This document shows, piece after piece, positions 8,104 through 16,698 of a stretch of 64,000 nt of DNA (its first letter is position 1; each line of letters opens with the position of its first letter). Under the pieces are notes generated by a model. It searched no databases. It worked only from the letters and a program-made list of their open reading frames with translations, and was not told the DNA's origin. The position numbers were made by a program, and so were the translations under genes. Origin of the DNA: Solobacterium sp. (GTDB lineage: Bacteria > Bacillota_I > Bacilli_A > Erysipelotrichales > Erysipelotrichaceae). The DNA is taken from the NCBI GenBank assembly GCA_024693325.1, contig JAILLA010000054.1, positions 46,931 to 110,930 of the forward strand, in the 5' to 3' direction.

Positions 8104-9456
8104 ATGACGATAGACAACGAAACAAAAGAGTTTATCAGGGAAGTCTTTGTACTTGCGCTCCCGGTAGGAATACAGCAGATCATCAACCTGCTCGTCAATA
8201 TGATCGACAACATCATGGTCGGACAGCTCGGTGAGCTTGCGATCACGGCTGTATCGATCAGCGGCACCTACACATGGCTTGTCATGGTGGCAGGCATGGG
8301 CATGGCAAGAGGCGCCAATGTCATCATGTCCCAGTACTGGGGCGCCGGAAATGTCAAAAAGATCAAGAAGCTGTTTTCATTTGTGCTGACAGCTTCCGTT
8401 TTTGTTGCACTCATCTTCTTTGTGATCACTTCACTGTTTCCTGCCCAGATCATCCGGATCTATACATCGATCCCCGAATTCGTTGACCCGGGTGTCAGCT
8501 ATCTGTCCATACTCAAGTACAGTTTCCTGCTGACAGGCATCAGCCAGACAGCAGTGATCATGCTGCAGTCGGTACGTTCCGTAAAGATCGGCCTGTATAA
8601 CTCGATCCTGTCATGCTTCACGAACATCTTCCTGAACTGGGTGCTCATCTTCGGTCACTTCGGACTGCCCGCCATGGGTGTCAGAGGCGCTGCCCTGGCA
8701 ACCGTTCTGGCACGTGCCATTGAACTGGTCATAACCCTGGTCTATCTGTTCCGGTTTGAACCGCATCTGAAGTTCCGCATCCATGAATTCGATCCCTTCC
8801 TGGACAGAGAATATCTGGAGAGCTTTATCAGGATCACCGCTCCGCTGCTGATGATCGATATCCTCTCCAACCTCGTTTCTTCCGTACAGACAATGATCAC
8901 GGGCAGAATATCCCCGTATTATATTTCAGCGAATTCCATCGTCCATATGGCATGGACGATCCCCAACAGCTTCTGTGTGGGCACATCCACCGCCTGCAAT
9001 GTCATGATCGGCAACCTGATCGGAAACAACGAATTTGAAAAAGCGAAGATCAATGCCAGACGCTTTGTCAAAACAGCTGTGGTATTCGGTATCTGCAGCA
9101 GCGGCATGGTCCAGGTGCTCCTGCCCATCCTGATGTCCTATTACAAGGTGACGCAGGAAACACTGACGCTGACAAGACAGATGGGTTATGCCGCATCATG
9201 TACTGTCCTGTTCCTGCCGATGACCTTCATGGTATTCAACGGGATCCTCAAGGCAGGCGGCCAGACAAAGAAACTGATGGTCGTAGATATGATCGCAAAC
9301 TGGCTGATCGCGATACCTTTCGGATATGTTGCGGCATTCGTATTCCACTGGCATCCTGCGGTCCTTTACGCAGTCCTCAGAAGCGGCAATCTCTTTAAAG
9401 CCATCTGGGCATTGATCCAGTTAAAAAAGGATAATTGGATTTATAAGATTGCATGA
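8104..9456 (+). CDS. MATE-family multidrug/toxin exporter (first of three)
   Basis: 450 residues with about 12 hydrophobic segments in two MatE halves. The N-terminal helix carries PVGIQQIINLLVNMIDNIMVGQLG, a typical MATE signature. Such carriers export cationic or other small molecules using Na+ or H+ gradients. The ATG at 8104 lacks any SD, and a TG-A-TAGTAT element ends 6 nt before it, implying a leaderless message. It stands between terminators or promoters of unrelated genes, so the substrate cannot be guessed. Confidence 0.9.
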   Translation: MTIDNETKEFIREVFVLALPVGIQQIINLLVNMIDNIMVGQLGELAITAVSISGTYTWLVMVAGMGMARGANVIMSQYWGAGNVKKIKKLFSFVLTASVFVALIFFVITSLFPAQIIRIYTSIPEFVDPGVSYLSILKYSFLLTGISQTAVIMLQSVRSVKIGLYNSILSCFTNIFLNWVLIFGHFGLPAMGVRGAALATVLARAIELVITLVYLFRFEPHLKFRIHEFDPFLDREYLESFIRITAPLLMIDILSNLVSSVQTMITGRISPYYISANSIVHMAWTIPNSFCVGTSTACNVMIGNLIGNNEFEKAKINARRFVKTAVVFGICSSGMVQVLLPILMSYYKVTQETLTLTRQMGYAASCTVLFLPMTFMVFNGILKAGGQTKKLMVVDMIANWLIAIPFGYVAAFVFHWHPAVLYAVLRSGNLFKAIWALIQLKKDNWIYKIA

Positions 9457-9486
9457 ATACAGACACGCTGTAAACTTTCCGTATGT

Positions 9487-9492
9487 TATACT
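9487..9492 (+). promoter_or_regulatory. -10 element TATACT before the TelA-family gene
   Basis: GTTATACTGT lies 42 nt before the start at 9534. The same decamer core occurs before the SGNH gene (10799). No good -35 is visible. Confidence 0.4.
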
Positions 9493-9533
9493 GTTAAAGA
9501 TGAAACAGATTATCTGTAGAAAGGCATAAGACA

Positions 9534-10718
9534 ATGAGCGAAAATAACAATACACAGTCTCAGGCTATTACACTGACACTCTCACCTGAAGAAGCAGAAA
9601 ATCAGGTTGCTGAACAGCAGGCTGCGCTTGAAGCCGCAAAGACAGAGCAGGCAGTTAAGGATCAGTATGATGAATCCAAGCTGACGGAAGCTGAACGCAG
9701 AACCGTCAATGAGTTCTCCAAGAAGATCGATATCATGGAGACAAATACGATCCTGCAGTATGGTTCGGCCGCTCAGAAGAAAGTTACTGACTTCAGTGAC
9801 AGCGCTCTGAAGAATGTCAGAACACAGGACCTCGGTGAAGTAGGAGACCTGCTGAGCAATCTGGTTACAGAACTGAAAACAACAGACCAGAAAGAAGAAA
9901 AAGGCATCATGGGTCTGTTCAAAAAAGGCGGAAACAAAGTTGAACAGCTGAAAGCACGTTATGACAAGGCTGAAGCAAACGTTGATAAGATCGCTGCTGT
10001 TCTGGAAGACCACCAGATCGTCCTGCTGAAGGATATTGCCCTGCTTGACCAGCTGTATGAGCGCAATGCACAGAATACAAAAGAACTGTCCATGTATATC
10101 ATCGCCGGCAAGAAGAAGCTGGAAGAAGTACGCAGGACGGAACTGCCTGCACTGGTAGAAAAAGCAAAACTGTCAGGACTGCCCGAGGATTCACAGGCTG
10201 CCAATGACCTGTCACAGGCATGCGACCGTTTCGAAAAGAAACTGTATGACCTGGAACTGACACGTCAGGTATCCATCCAGATGGCACCGCAGATCCGTCT
10301 GATCCAGAACAACGATACGCTGATGACAGAAAAGATCCAGAGCACGATCGTCAACACAATCCCTCTGTGGAAGAACCAGATCGTTCTGGCTATGGGCATC
10401 AACCACTCCAAGGAAGCTATGGAAGCAGAACGCGAAGTCACCAATATGACAAATGCGCTGCTGAAGAAGAATGCTGAAACACTGCATCAGGCTACAGTTG
10501 AAACAGCCAAGGAAGCAGAGCGCGGTGTTGTTGACATCGAAACACTCCAGCACACGAACCAGGAACTCATCGCTACACTGGACGAAGTTCTGACCATCCA
10601 GAAGGAAGGCCACGAGAAGCGTGTTGCGGCTGAACAGGAACTCGCAAGGATCGAGGCTCAGCTGGCAGACAAGCTTCTGGAAGTCAACTACCAGATGGAT
10701 GTCAAGAACAGGAAGTAA
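9534..10718 (+). CDS. TelA/KlaA-family (toxic anion resistance-type) cytoplasmic protein
   Basis: 394 residues, ATG at 9534, SD AAAGG about 11 nt upstream. There are no membrane segments. The protein is mostly helical, with coiled-coil-prone stretches near 20-50, 130-210 and 320-390. A GLFKKGGNKVEQLKARYDKA-like block and the later QVSIQMAPQIRLIQNND and VNTIPLWKNQIVLA segments are hallmarks of the family. TelA was named for plasmid tellurite resistance. Chromosomal Gram-positive homologues are linked to envelope stress and antimicrobial tolerance, often beside TerD or XpaC genes, none of which occurs here. It is transcribed alone and ends at a strong terminator. Confidence 0.85.
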   Translation: MSENNNTQSQAITLTLSPEEAENQVAEQQAALEAAKTEQAVKDQYDESKLTEAERRTVNEFSKKIDIMETNTILQYGSAAQKKVTDFSDSALKNVRTQDLGEVGDLLSNLVTELKTTDQKEEKGIMGLFKKGGNKVEQLKARYDKAEANVDKIAAVLEDHQIVLLKDIALLDQLYERNAQNTKELSMYIIAGKKKLEEVRRTELPALVEKAKLSGLPEDSQAANDLSQACDRFEKKLYDLELTRQVSIQMAPQIRLIQNNDTLMTEKIQSTIVNTIPLWKNQIVLAMGINHSKEAMEAEREVTNMTNALLKKNAETLHQATVETAKEAERGVVDIETLQHTNQELIATLDEVLTIQKEGHEKRVAAEQELARIEAQLADKLLEVNYQMDVKNRK

Positions 10719-10734
10719 TCTCAATTGAACGGAA

Positions 10735-10765
10735 GGTCAGGGTATTCAAAGCCCTGATCTTTTTT
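10735..10765 (+). terminator. Intrinsic terminator after the TelA-family gene
   Basis: Stem GGTCAGGG with CCCTGATC, 9-nt loop, followed by a run of six T. Confidence 0.88.
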
Positions 10766-10798
10766 CGTTTCATGGCAAAGAATGATTCGAAAATAAGT

Positions 10799-10804
10799 TA
10801 TACT
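10799..10804 (+). promoter_or_regulatory. -10 element TATACT before the SGNH hydrolase gene
   Basis: TATACT lies 27 nt upstream of the SD-linked ATG at 10832. Because the promoter falls inside the longer reading frame that opens at 10772, it supports the shorter start. Confidence 0.5.
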
Positions 10805-10831
10805 GTTTTCTGTAACCGCGGAGGTCAGAAC

Positions 10832-11989
10832 ATGAACAGTGAATATACAAAATGGGTCGCATGCTGGGGAAATGCGACATCGATCAGGAACCAGACTGAC
10901 TGCATTTATGCAAAGGATCTGACACTGCGTTATCCTCTGAGAATGGTATTTGACGGATGTGCGCTGAGACTGCATTTTTCAAACCTGACAGGTACGGAGC
11001 CGGTCAGATTCTATGCCAATGCCGCCAGGGCTGTGTCAGATAAAGAGATCGATCCGGATACGGTGAAACAGGTGACTGTCAAAGGCAGTGCATGCATCGT
11101 ACTGGAACCGGAGGAAGAGGCAGTCAGTGATGAAATAGAGTTTGCCATTACAGCAGGAGAAACGATCAGCGTATCCCTGTTCATGGAAGGATACAACCAG
11201 ATGAATGCCGGTGTACTGATCACCGGACCTCTTTCCAAGGGATATTACTCCTATGGGAATTTCATGAATGATAAGGAATTACCACTGGATCTCACCAGGA
11301 AGACGAACTGGTTCTATTTCCTGAATACAGTGGATATCCTGACGGAAGAAAAGAACCATGCGCTGATCTGTTACGGGGATTCCATAACAGCTCAGTCATG
11401 GCCCGATTACCTGACGATCAGGGCATGGGAAGAAGGATACAGGAATGTATCGATCATCAGAAGGGCAGTCAGCGGTACCAGGATCCTGAGACAGTATGAC
11501 AACATCACATATGCCGCATACGGCCTGAAGGGAGAAACACGCTTCCCGATCGAAATGAATACAGCAGGTGCTGATGCGGTACTGATCCAGCACGGCATCA
11601 ATGACATCATTCATCCTGTGGGAACTGACGTTAACCCGTTCCGTCCCTGGAGCGATCTTCCCACAGCAGAAGAGATGGAAGAGGGCTTTACCAGGATCTA
11701 CATCGACTATGCCAGGAAGCTTGGCATGAAGGTATGGGGAGGCACACTGATCCCGATCTACGGATGGAGAACATACGAACCTTTCCGCGAAGATCTGAAA
11801 AATGCCTTCAATGACTGGCTGAGAACAACCGACCTGCTGGACGGATGCGTCGACTTTGACAAGGCGGTCCGTGATCCCGAACATACTCCTGCATTTGCCG
11901 AAGGATATGATTCGGGCGATCATCTGCATCCTTCCGAAGAGGGATACAAAGCAATGGCATATGCCGTTGACAGTGAACTGCTGAAATGA
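10832..11989 (+). CDS. SGNH/GDSL-family hydrolase (two-domain)
   Basis: 385 residues from ATG 10832, which has GGAGG 7 nt upstream; the frame opens 20 codons earlier but without SD and across a likely promoter. Residues 1-165 form a beta-rich N-terminal domain of the kind that precedes SGNH domains in carbohydrate-active esterases. The catalytic domain has CYGDSIT (Ser nucleophile, near 180), HGIND (Asn block, near 255) and GDHLHPSEEG (Asp-x-x-His, near 365), completing the SGNH set. No signal peptide is seen, so it acts inside the cell. Such enzymes often remove acetyl or other acyl groups from sugars; the true substrate is unknown. Confidence 0.84.
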   Translation: MNSEYTKWVACWGNATSIRNQTDCIYAKDLTLRYPLRMVFDGCALRLHFSNLTGTEPVRFYANAARAVSDKEIDPDTVKQVTVKGSACIVLEPEEEAVSDEIEFAITAGETISVSLFMEGYNQMNAGVLITGPLSKGYYSYGNFMNDKELPLDLTRKTNWFYFLNTVDILTEEKNHALICYGDSITAQSWPDYLTIRAWEEGYRNVSIIRRAVSGTRILRQYDNITYAAYGLKGETRFPIEMNTAGADAVLIQHGINDIIHPVGTDVNPFRPWSDLPTAEEMEEGFTRIYIDYARKLGMKVWGGTLIPIYGWRTYEPFREDLKNAFNDWLRTTDLLDGCVDFDKAVRDPEHTPAFAEGYDSGDHLHPSEEGYKAMAYAVDSELLK

Positions 11990-11993
11990 AAAG

Positions 11994-12017
11994 AACGGTC
12001 CCGTAATTGGGATCGTT
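11994..12017. terminator. Bidirectional terminator between convergent genes
   Basis: AACGGTCCC pairs with GGGATCGTT around GTAATT. It reaches the stop codon of the minus-strand gene and sits between converging transcripts. Confidence 0.65.
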
Positions 12018-13132
12018 TATTCGTCATATTCTCCGTATTCACATCCGACATTGTATGCGTCAACTTCATCGATCAGTTCCGTACCGGAGATCGTTTTCCT
12101 GTACAATCTGACAGTACCTTGTCCGTTTCCGCCGTTCCAAAGTCTGTGGAAATGTTTTATACCGTTCGGGGCTTCATAATTGACCCACAGCATATCCTTT
12201 TTCTGACAGATGATCTCTGTTTCCATGACCGCATGTATATTTTCCTGGCGGATATGCCAGTATACAGCATCTTCATCTTCATCAAATGAGAACTGTGTCC
12301 TGACGATCAGGTGGAGCTTGGAGAAGTTGAAGTCATATTCTTCCCCTTCATACCAGAAGACTCCCAGCAGTCTTCTGTCCAGCGCAACATGGAAGATCTT
12401 CGGCCTGCCTCCGCCGATATCAAAGACACTGTTGTCCAGCCATTCATTTCTGCACCTGCTGAACAGATGATTGGAAGAAAGCCAGACCCATGGTGTTGTA
12501 AAATCACAGCCCCAGTTTTTATCTGCGTAGCCATAGGAGGTTTCCGGAGTTACCGTATATGTCTTTCCATTGCATACAACGGTGCCGGAATACTGTGTCT
12601 TCATGCCTTCCGCATGCCAGTACATGTCAAAGGCTTCAGCGTCTCTCATGGGCCTGCTGGCTCCGTATCCGACATTGAATGCGATCTGTTTGTCGACCGT
12701 GAGGTCCCAGGACATATCGCCGTCATCGCACATCCACTCAGGATGCCGGTGACTTCCGGTGACATGTACGGAGCCCTTCAGTTTTGTTTCACATGCCAGG
12801 CAGTCGTCTGCTTGAACGGAATACGGCGCATCCATATGGACATTAACGTCCTTCCATGCAAAGAACCTGTGCAGCTGGCAATGATCCTCACCCCAGCATC
12901 CGGCTTTTACCATGAGATAAGAGGGTTTGGGACGGTCAGGCAGCTGTCCCAGCACAGGTATATCCTTAGCCAGGTCCGGATTGCAGAGGAAGAATTCAAT
13001 GAAGAACGGCTTCTCTTCACCTGTCAGCGCATCATGCGCGGTGAAGGAATGCCACCACCAGTCATAGCCCTGCTTCCTGAGATGACCTCTCAGCATGCAC
13101 GAATCACGCGTAATATCATGAACATTGAACAT
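12017..13132 (-). CDS. Tocopherol cyclase/CrtC-like (lipocalin-type) family protein
   Basis: 371 residues from the ATG at 13132; a GTG three codons earlier (13141) is also possible. Characteristic features are GHLRKQGYDWWWHSF near the start and YADKNWGCDFTTPWVWLSSNHL near 215-236. That pattern is typical of the tocopherol-cyclase/hydroxyneurosporene-synthase-like superfamily, which has two calycin-like beta barrels. The plant enzyme closes the chromanol ring of vitamin E. Bacillota homologues lack that pathway and have no known reaction, so only family membership is claimed. There is no signal peptide or membrane segment. The gene overlaps the end of the upstream HAD hydrolase gene by 17 nt and is probably co-transcribed with it. 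Confidence 0.65.
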   Translation of the reverse strand: MFNVHDITRDSCMLRGHLRKQGYDWWWHSFTAHDALTGEEKPFFIEFFLCNPDLAKDIPVLGQLPDRPKPSYLMVKAGCWGEDHCQLHRFFAWKDVNVHMDAPYSVQADDCLACETKLKGSVHVTGSHRHPEWMCDDGDMSWDLTVDKQIAFNVGYGASRPMRDAEAFDMYWHAEGMKTQYSGTVVCNGKTYTVTPETSYGYADKNWGCDFTTPWVWLSSNHLFSRCRNEWLDNSVFDIGGGRPKIFHVALDRRLLGVFWYEGEEYDFNFSKLHLIVRTQFSFDEDEDAVYWHIRQENIHAVMETEIICQKKDMLWVNYEAPNGIKHFHRLWNGGNGQGTVRLYRKTISGTELIDEVDAYNVGCEYGEYDE

Positions 13133-13850
13133 TCTGATCACACTTTCTGTTTAATAATTCCAGAAGCTCAGACGGTCTGCGGATACTGTCAAAGCGAGGA
13201 TCAGCTTTGATGCCCGGCTTGACAAGCGACTGTACCGGATGGATGCCGAGCTTTTGGGCAGCCTCAAGGTTGCCCGGAAGGTCATCCGCAAAGATACACT
13301 GCTGTGCAGGAAGTCCGATCTTCTTCAATGCATCATGATACAGCCGCGGATCCGGTTTGAAAATACCGAGTTCATAGCTGTAGGACGCACAGTCAAACAG
13401 ATTTGCAATGCCGTAGGATTCCAGACGCTGAACAGTACTTGGCCATGTATCTGAAATGATGCCGATCCGATAGTTCTGTTTCCTGAGTTTTAAAAGCAGA
13501 TCCCTGATGTCCGGCAGCAGGATATACTTCGGTTCATATACATAAGTGCGGTCATGGGATATTTCCCGGGCAATTTCTTTCGTGATCTGAAGCCCTGCAT
13601 TGGTGATCAGGTCATAATAGAAACCGGTAAACGCGTCCTCCTCTTCTTCCCGTGTCCGCATCTGATGATGTTCGATCAGCGGCTGGCTTGCCTTCATCAG
13701 GGCATTTCTCCATAAAACCGGATCAACAGACTGCTGCAGTTCAAGGGGATAGTATTCCCTGAACTTCCTTGTCAGCATCCAGTCTCCTGTTTCCGGTATT
13801 TCAAGAGTCCACCCCAGATCAAATAAGATTCCGTTAAACTGTCTTGTCAT
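13116..13850 (-). CDS. HAD-family hydrolase with altered motif I
   Basis: 244 residues. HAD motifs are readable: motif I FDLGWTL near 11-17, motif II SDT near 135, motif III Lys in IFKPDP near 165, and motif IV FADD near 190. Motif I normally reads DxD; here the second Asp, the general acid/base, is Gly. Some HAD enzymes with a DxG-type motif remain active, but reduced or changed chemistry is possible. The substrate is unknown. The ATG at 13850 has no spaced SD; TATACT ends 6 nt before it, matching the leaderless geometry of other genes here. It probably heads a two-gene unit with the tocopherol-cyclase-like gene and diverges from the lysozyme gene across 48 nt. Confidence 0.82.
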   Translation of the reverse strand: MTRQFNGILFDLGWTLEIPETGDWMLTRKFREYYPLELQQSVDPVLWRNALMKASQPLIEHHQMRTREEEEDAFTGFYYDLITNAGLQITKEIAREISHDRTYVYEPKYILLPDIRDLLLKLRKQNYRIGIISDTWPSTVQRLESYGIANLFDCASYSYELGIFKPDPRLYHDALKKIGLPAQQCIFADDLPGNLEAAQKLGIHPVQSLVKPGIKADPRFDSIRRPSELLELLNRKCDQNVQCS

Positions 13851-13862
13851 ACCTTAAGTATA
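13851..13862 (-). promoter_or_regulatory. -10 element of a putative leaderless HAD mRNA
   Basis: Read on the minus strand, TATACT (13862-13857) is followed by 6 nt (TAAGGT) and the ATG at 13850. AAGG is too close to the start to act as a normal SD. Confidence 0.45.
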
Positions 13863-13883
13863 AATGATGTTTTATTATCAGCA

Positions 13884-13898
13884 TGTTATAATCGTTTC
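13884..13898 (+). promoter_or_regulatory. Extended -10 promoter of a putative leaderless lysozyme mRNA
   Basis: TG-T-TATAAT at 13884-13892, then CGTTTC, then ATG at 13899. The element is near-perfect and leaves no room for an SD. Confidence 0.6.
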
Positions 13899-14762
13899 AT
13901 GGCGGTACCGAAAAGACGTAAACGCAGGATCAACTATCTGGCACTTGCAGTGGCGATCTTGATCACATTGCTGTGCATTGTTTTGTTTGCGGCACTGATG
14001 ATCGCTCTGACAAGCGGTCATAAACCGCCTGTTCAGCCTACGATCGAACCGACACCGACACCGGATCCCAGATACCTGCATGATTATGACTGGGAAAAGA
14101 TGGATGGAAGCGATCAGTTCTGGGTCTATGAAGATGACAAGTATACATCCACGATCGGGATCGATGTGTCCGTCCATAATGAAGAGATCGACTGGGAAAA
14201 AGTCAAAGGATCAGGGGTAACGTTCGCGATCATACGCGCAGGCTACCGCGGTTATGAAACAGGCGAGATCCATGAGGATGTCCTTTACCACAGAAATATG
14301 AAAGGCGCTGCCGAAGCAGGCCTTGATCTGGGTGTATATTTCTTTTCACAGGCAAAGAATGTTGAAGAAGCGGAAGAAGAAGCACGCTTTGTTCTGTACG
14401 AGATTAAAGATTACGGCATCAAGTTCCCGATCGCTTACGATATGGAAGAAGTCACGGATCATGACAGGATCATCGATCTGACGACGGAAGAACGTACGGA
14501 AATTGCCAGGGCATTCTGCCAGGTCATCAAAGATGCCGGATATGACGCTGTCGTATACGGCAGCGAAAACTGGCTGACATATAAGATCAACATGGCTGAC
14601 CTGCAGGACGACTATCCGTTCTGGCTGGCATCCTATCACAAGGTCTCTGTTTCAACAGACTTCCCGTTTGCCTTCCAGATGTGGCAGTACAGCAACATCG
14701 GGGAAATACCCGGGATCGACAAGGACACAGACCTGAACATTCTCTTTATCCCGAAACAGTAA
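13899..14762 (+). CDS. Membrane-anchored GH25 lysozyme (muramidase)
   Basis: 287 residues: a basic N-terminus (KRRKRR), one membrane helix at about 13-37, a short Thr/Pro linker (about 48-57), then a GH25 domain to the end. GIDVSVHNEEIDW carries the first catalytic Asp, and YDMEEV near 184 holds the conserved DxE pair. The end QMWQYSNIGEIPGI and TDLNI is typical of the family. GH25 enzymes cut the MurNAc-GlcNAc bond of peptidoglycan. Anchoring on the outer face of the membrane suggests wall remodelling rather than attack on other cells. The gene starts from an apparently leaderless message. Confidence 0.92.
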   Translation: MAVPKRRKRRINYLALAVAILITLLCIVLFAALMIALTSGHKPPVQPTIEPTPTPDPRYLHDYDWEKMDGSDQFWVYEDDKYTSTIGIDVSVHNEEIDWEKVKGSGVTFAIIRAGYRGYETGEIHEDVLYHRNMKGAAEAGLDLGVYFFSQAKNVEEAEEEARFVLYEIKDYGIKFPIAYDMEEVTDHDRIIDLTTEERTEIARAFCQVIKDAGYDAVVYGSENWLTYKINMADLQDDYPFWLASYHKVSVSTDFPFAFQMWQYSNIGEIPGIDKDTDLNILFIPKQ

Positions 14763-14786
14763 AACCATGCCGGCCGGCATGGTTTT
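14761..14786. terminator. Bidirectional terminator between convergent genes
   Basis: A perfect 26-nt palindrome (arm AAAACCATGCCGG) has A and T tails, so it can terminate both the lysozyme transcript and the opposing catabolic operon. Confidence 0.85.
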
Positions 14787-14799
14787 CATATGCACATGT

Positions 14800-15765
14800 T
14801 TATCTGTTTACAACGTTGATAGGATTTCCTTCCAGGAAAGCTCTCAGATTGTCGACAGTGATATCCATGATCCTCTGTCTGGCTGCCTGTGCTGCCCAGG
14901 AAATATGCGGGGTGATGATGCAGTTCTTTGCCGTGAGCAGGGGGTTGTCACCCTTGATCGGCTCTGTAGAAACAACATCCAGACCTGCAGCGTATACCTT
15001 TCCGCAGTTCAGTGCATCAGCCAGATCCTGTTCAACGACAAGCTGACCGCGGCTGTTGTTGATCAGGATGACGCCGTCTTTCATCTTGGCGATACTGTCT
15101 TTGTTGATCATGCCTTCTGTACTTGGGAACAGCGGGCAGTGCAGGAATATCACATCAGAACGGGCATACAGTTCATCAAGCTCAACATATTCCGCCAGTT
15201 CTTTACCGCGTTCATTCGGTGTTCTGTCGAAAGCAAGCACCTTCATATCCAGGGAATTCAAGATCCTTGCTGTAGCTTGACCGATCCTGCCCAGACCAAT
15301 GATGCCGGCTGTTTTGCCGTACAGTTCGATCATCGGATAATCCCAGTAGCACCAGTCAACATTGTTTTCCCATCTTCCTTCATGGACAGTTTCATTGTGG
15401 TGTCCGATATGAGAGCAGATCTCCATCAGCAGGCTGACAGCGTACTGACCGACGATCTGTGTTCCGTATGTCGGAACATTGATGACGGGAATGTTTCTTT
15501 CTTTTGCGGCATTGACATCAACAACATTGTATCCTGTCGCAAGGACAAGGACAGCACGGATGTTTCCGCATGTCTCAAATGTCTTTGCTGTAACAGGAGT
15601 CTTGTTGATGATTATGATCTCAGCATCCCCGATCCGCTCACGGATAATGTCAGCGTCTACGTAACTCGTTCTGTCATATACGGCAAGCTCACCGAATTCT
15701 TTGAATGCATCCCAGGACAGATCGCCGGGATTCTCGGTATAACCGTCAAGAACAACAATTTTCAT
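14800..15765 (-). CDS. D-2-hydroxyacid dehydrogenase (NAD-dependent)
   Basis: 321 residues from ATG 15765 (MKIVVLDG), with AGGAGA about 9 nt upstream; a longer frame to 15810 lacks an SD. The Rossmann motif is GIIGLGRIGQATA near 150. Other family marks are RSDVIFLHCPL, the catalytic Arg in NNSRGQLV, and HISW with the acid/base His near 285. The enzyme interconverts D-2-hydroxy acids and 2-keto acids (hydroxypyruvate/glyoxylate reductase-like). It is the last gene of the five-gene catabolic operon, so it may reduce a keto acid or aldehyde-acid released by the aldolase. The exact substrate is inferred, not read from the sequence. Confidence 0.88.
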   Translation of the reverse strand: MKIVVLDGYTENPGDLSWDAFKEFGELAVYDRTSYVDADIIRERIGDAEIIIINKTPVTAKTFETCGNIRAVLVLATGYNVVDVNAAKERNIPVINVPTYGTQIVGQYAVSLLMEICSHIGHHNETVHEGRWENNVDWCYWDYPMIELYGKTAGIIGLGRIGQATARILNSLDMKVLAFDRTPNERGKELAEYVELDELYARSDVIFLHCPLFPSTEGMINKDSIAKMKDGVILINNSRGQLVVEQDLADALNCGKVYAAGLDVVSTEPIKGDNPLLTAKNCIITPHISWAAQAARQRIMDITVDNLRAFLEGNPINVVNR

Positions 15766-15784
15766 ATGTTTCAGTCTCCTTAGT

Positions 15785-16681
15785 TCAGTCTTCCAGCAGT
15801 GCCCATGCACGGTTCAGGCAGCGCTTGGTATTTGCAAGAATGATTTCTTCGCTTTCAGAAGCGGTAGGGGATACTTCCATGGAAAGAACAAGCGGTTCAT
15901 CTGCACGGAAGAAACCTTCTTCCTTGAGTACTTTCAAATAATCCAGAAGCTCCGGAATATCGTTCGCACTGTTCGGATAGCCGAGACGCTGGTGAAGATC
16001 ACCGTATCCCTCTGCATCTTTATCTGCAACAGCATTGCCGAAATGCAGATGTGTAATATACGGACGGCAGGTACGGATCACATCAGCGGATTTTTCATGG
16101 CAGATCGGGAAGTGTGACAGATCGACCAGCAGTCCGAAATTCGGGCACAGTGTGCGGACATCTGCCGCAAATCTGGCAGCCAGCGGAGCCGGTCCGATCA
16201 GTGATGCTTTATCAACATCATAATCGAAAACTTCCAGTTCAACCATCATACCTTTTGATGCAGCATAACGGCATACATTGACAGTCGTCTTCAGCAGCTG
16301 ACGGTAAGCTTCTTCTTTTGTTTCTTCCTGCCACTTGCCGGAAAGGAACGCAATGCCCTTCGCACCGAAGTATTCTGCGTCATCCAGACAGTTTTTCAAT
16401 GTGTCTTCTGCTTTCTGCCTTCCTTCCTCATCCAGGTCATTCGGATTCAGCTTCGGTCCGAGCAGGGAAGGCTGCGCACCGTAGCATACTTTCAGATGTG
16501 ACTGTTCAAGGAGGGCTTTGGCTTCTTCACGGTAAGCACCCAACTTGTTGACATTTACTTCGATCGCATCGAAATAATCATCAGCACAGATCTTTTTCAG
16601 TGACTCCAGTCCGTCCATCCTCGGATAGCTCATCCACTGGATCGTTCCAACCTGGAAATACTTGTGAATAGAATCTCTCAT
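15785..16681 (-). CDS. Xylose-isomerase-like TIM-barrel sugar isomerase/epimerase
   Basis: 298 residues with the AP-endonuclease-2/sugar phosphate isomerase fold. Recognisable pieces are DAIEVNVNKLG near 38, MVELEVFDYDVDK near 150 (metal-binding Glu), LLVDLSHFPICHEK near 190 (Asp, His) and YITHLHFGNAV near 215. The spread of acidic and His residues fits a divalent-metal site. In sugar-acid operons such proteins act as isomerases or epimerases, sometimes as dehydratases. It lies 19 nt upstream of the dehydrogenase gene and 17 nt downstream of the aldolase gene, so the three are almost certainly one transcript. Confidence 0.8.
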   Translation of the reverse strand: MRDSIHKYFQVGTIQWMSYPRMDGLESLKKICADDYFDAIEVNVNKLGAYREEAKALLEQSHLKVCYGAQPSLLGPKLNPNDLDEEGRQKAEDTLKNCLDDAEYFGAKGIAFLSGKWQEETKEEAYRQLLKTTVNVCRYAASKGMMVELEVFDYDVDKASLIGPAPLAARFAADVRTLCPNFGLLVDLSHFPICHEKSADVIRTCRPYITHLHFGNAVADKDAEGYGDLHQRLGYPNSANDIPELLDYLKVLKEEGFFRADEPLVLSMEVSPTASESEEIILANTKRCLNRAWALLED

Positions 16682-16698
16682 AATCTCACCTCTTCATC

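Noticed and set aside
12311..13210. Plus-strand open frame (299 codons) opposite the tocopherol-cyclase-like gene
   Set aside because: It has no domain and no SD, and it spans two real minus-strand genes.
14767..15783. Long plus-strand open frame (338 codons) opposite the D-2-hydroxyacid dehydrogenase
   Set aside because: The minus-strand gene has intact motifs, SD and operon context; the opposite frame has no SD or recognisable domain.
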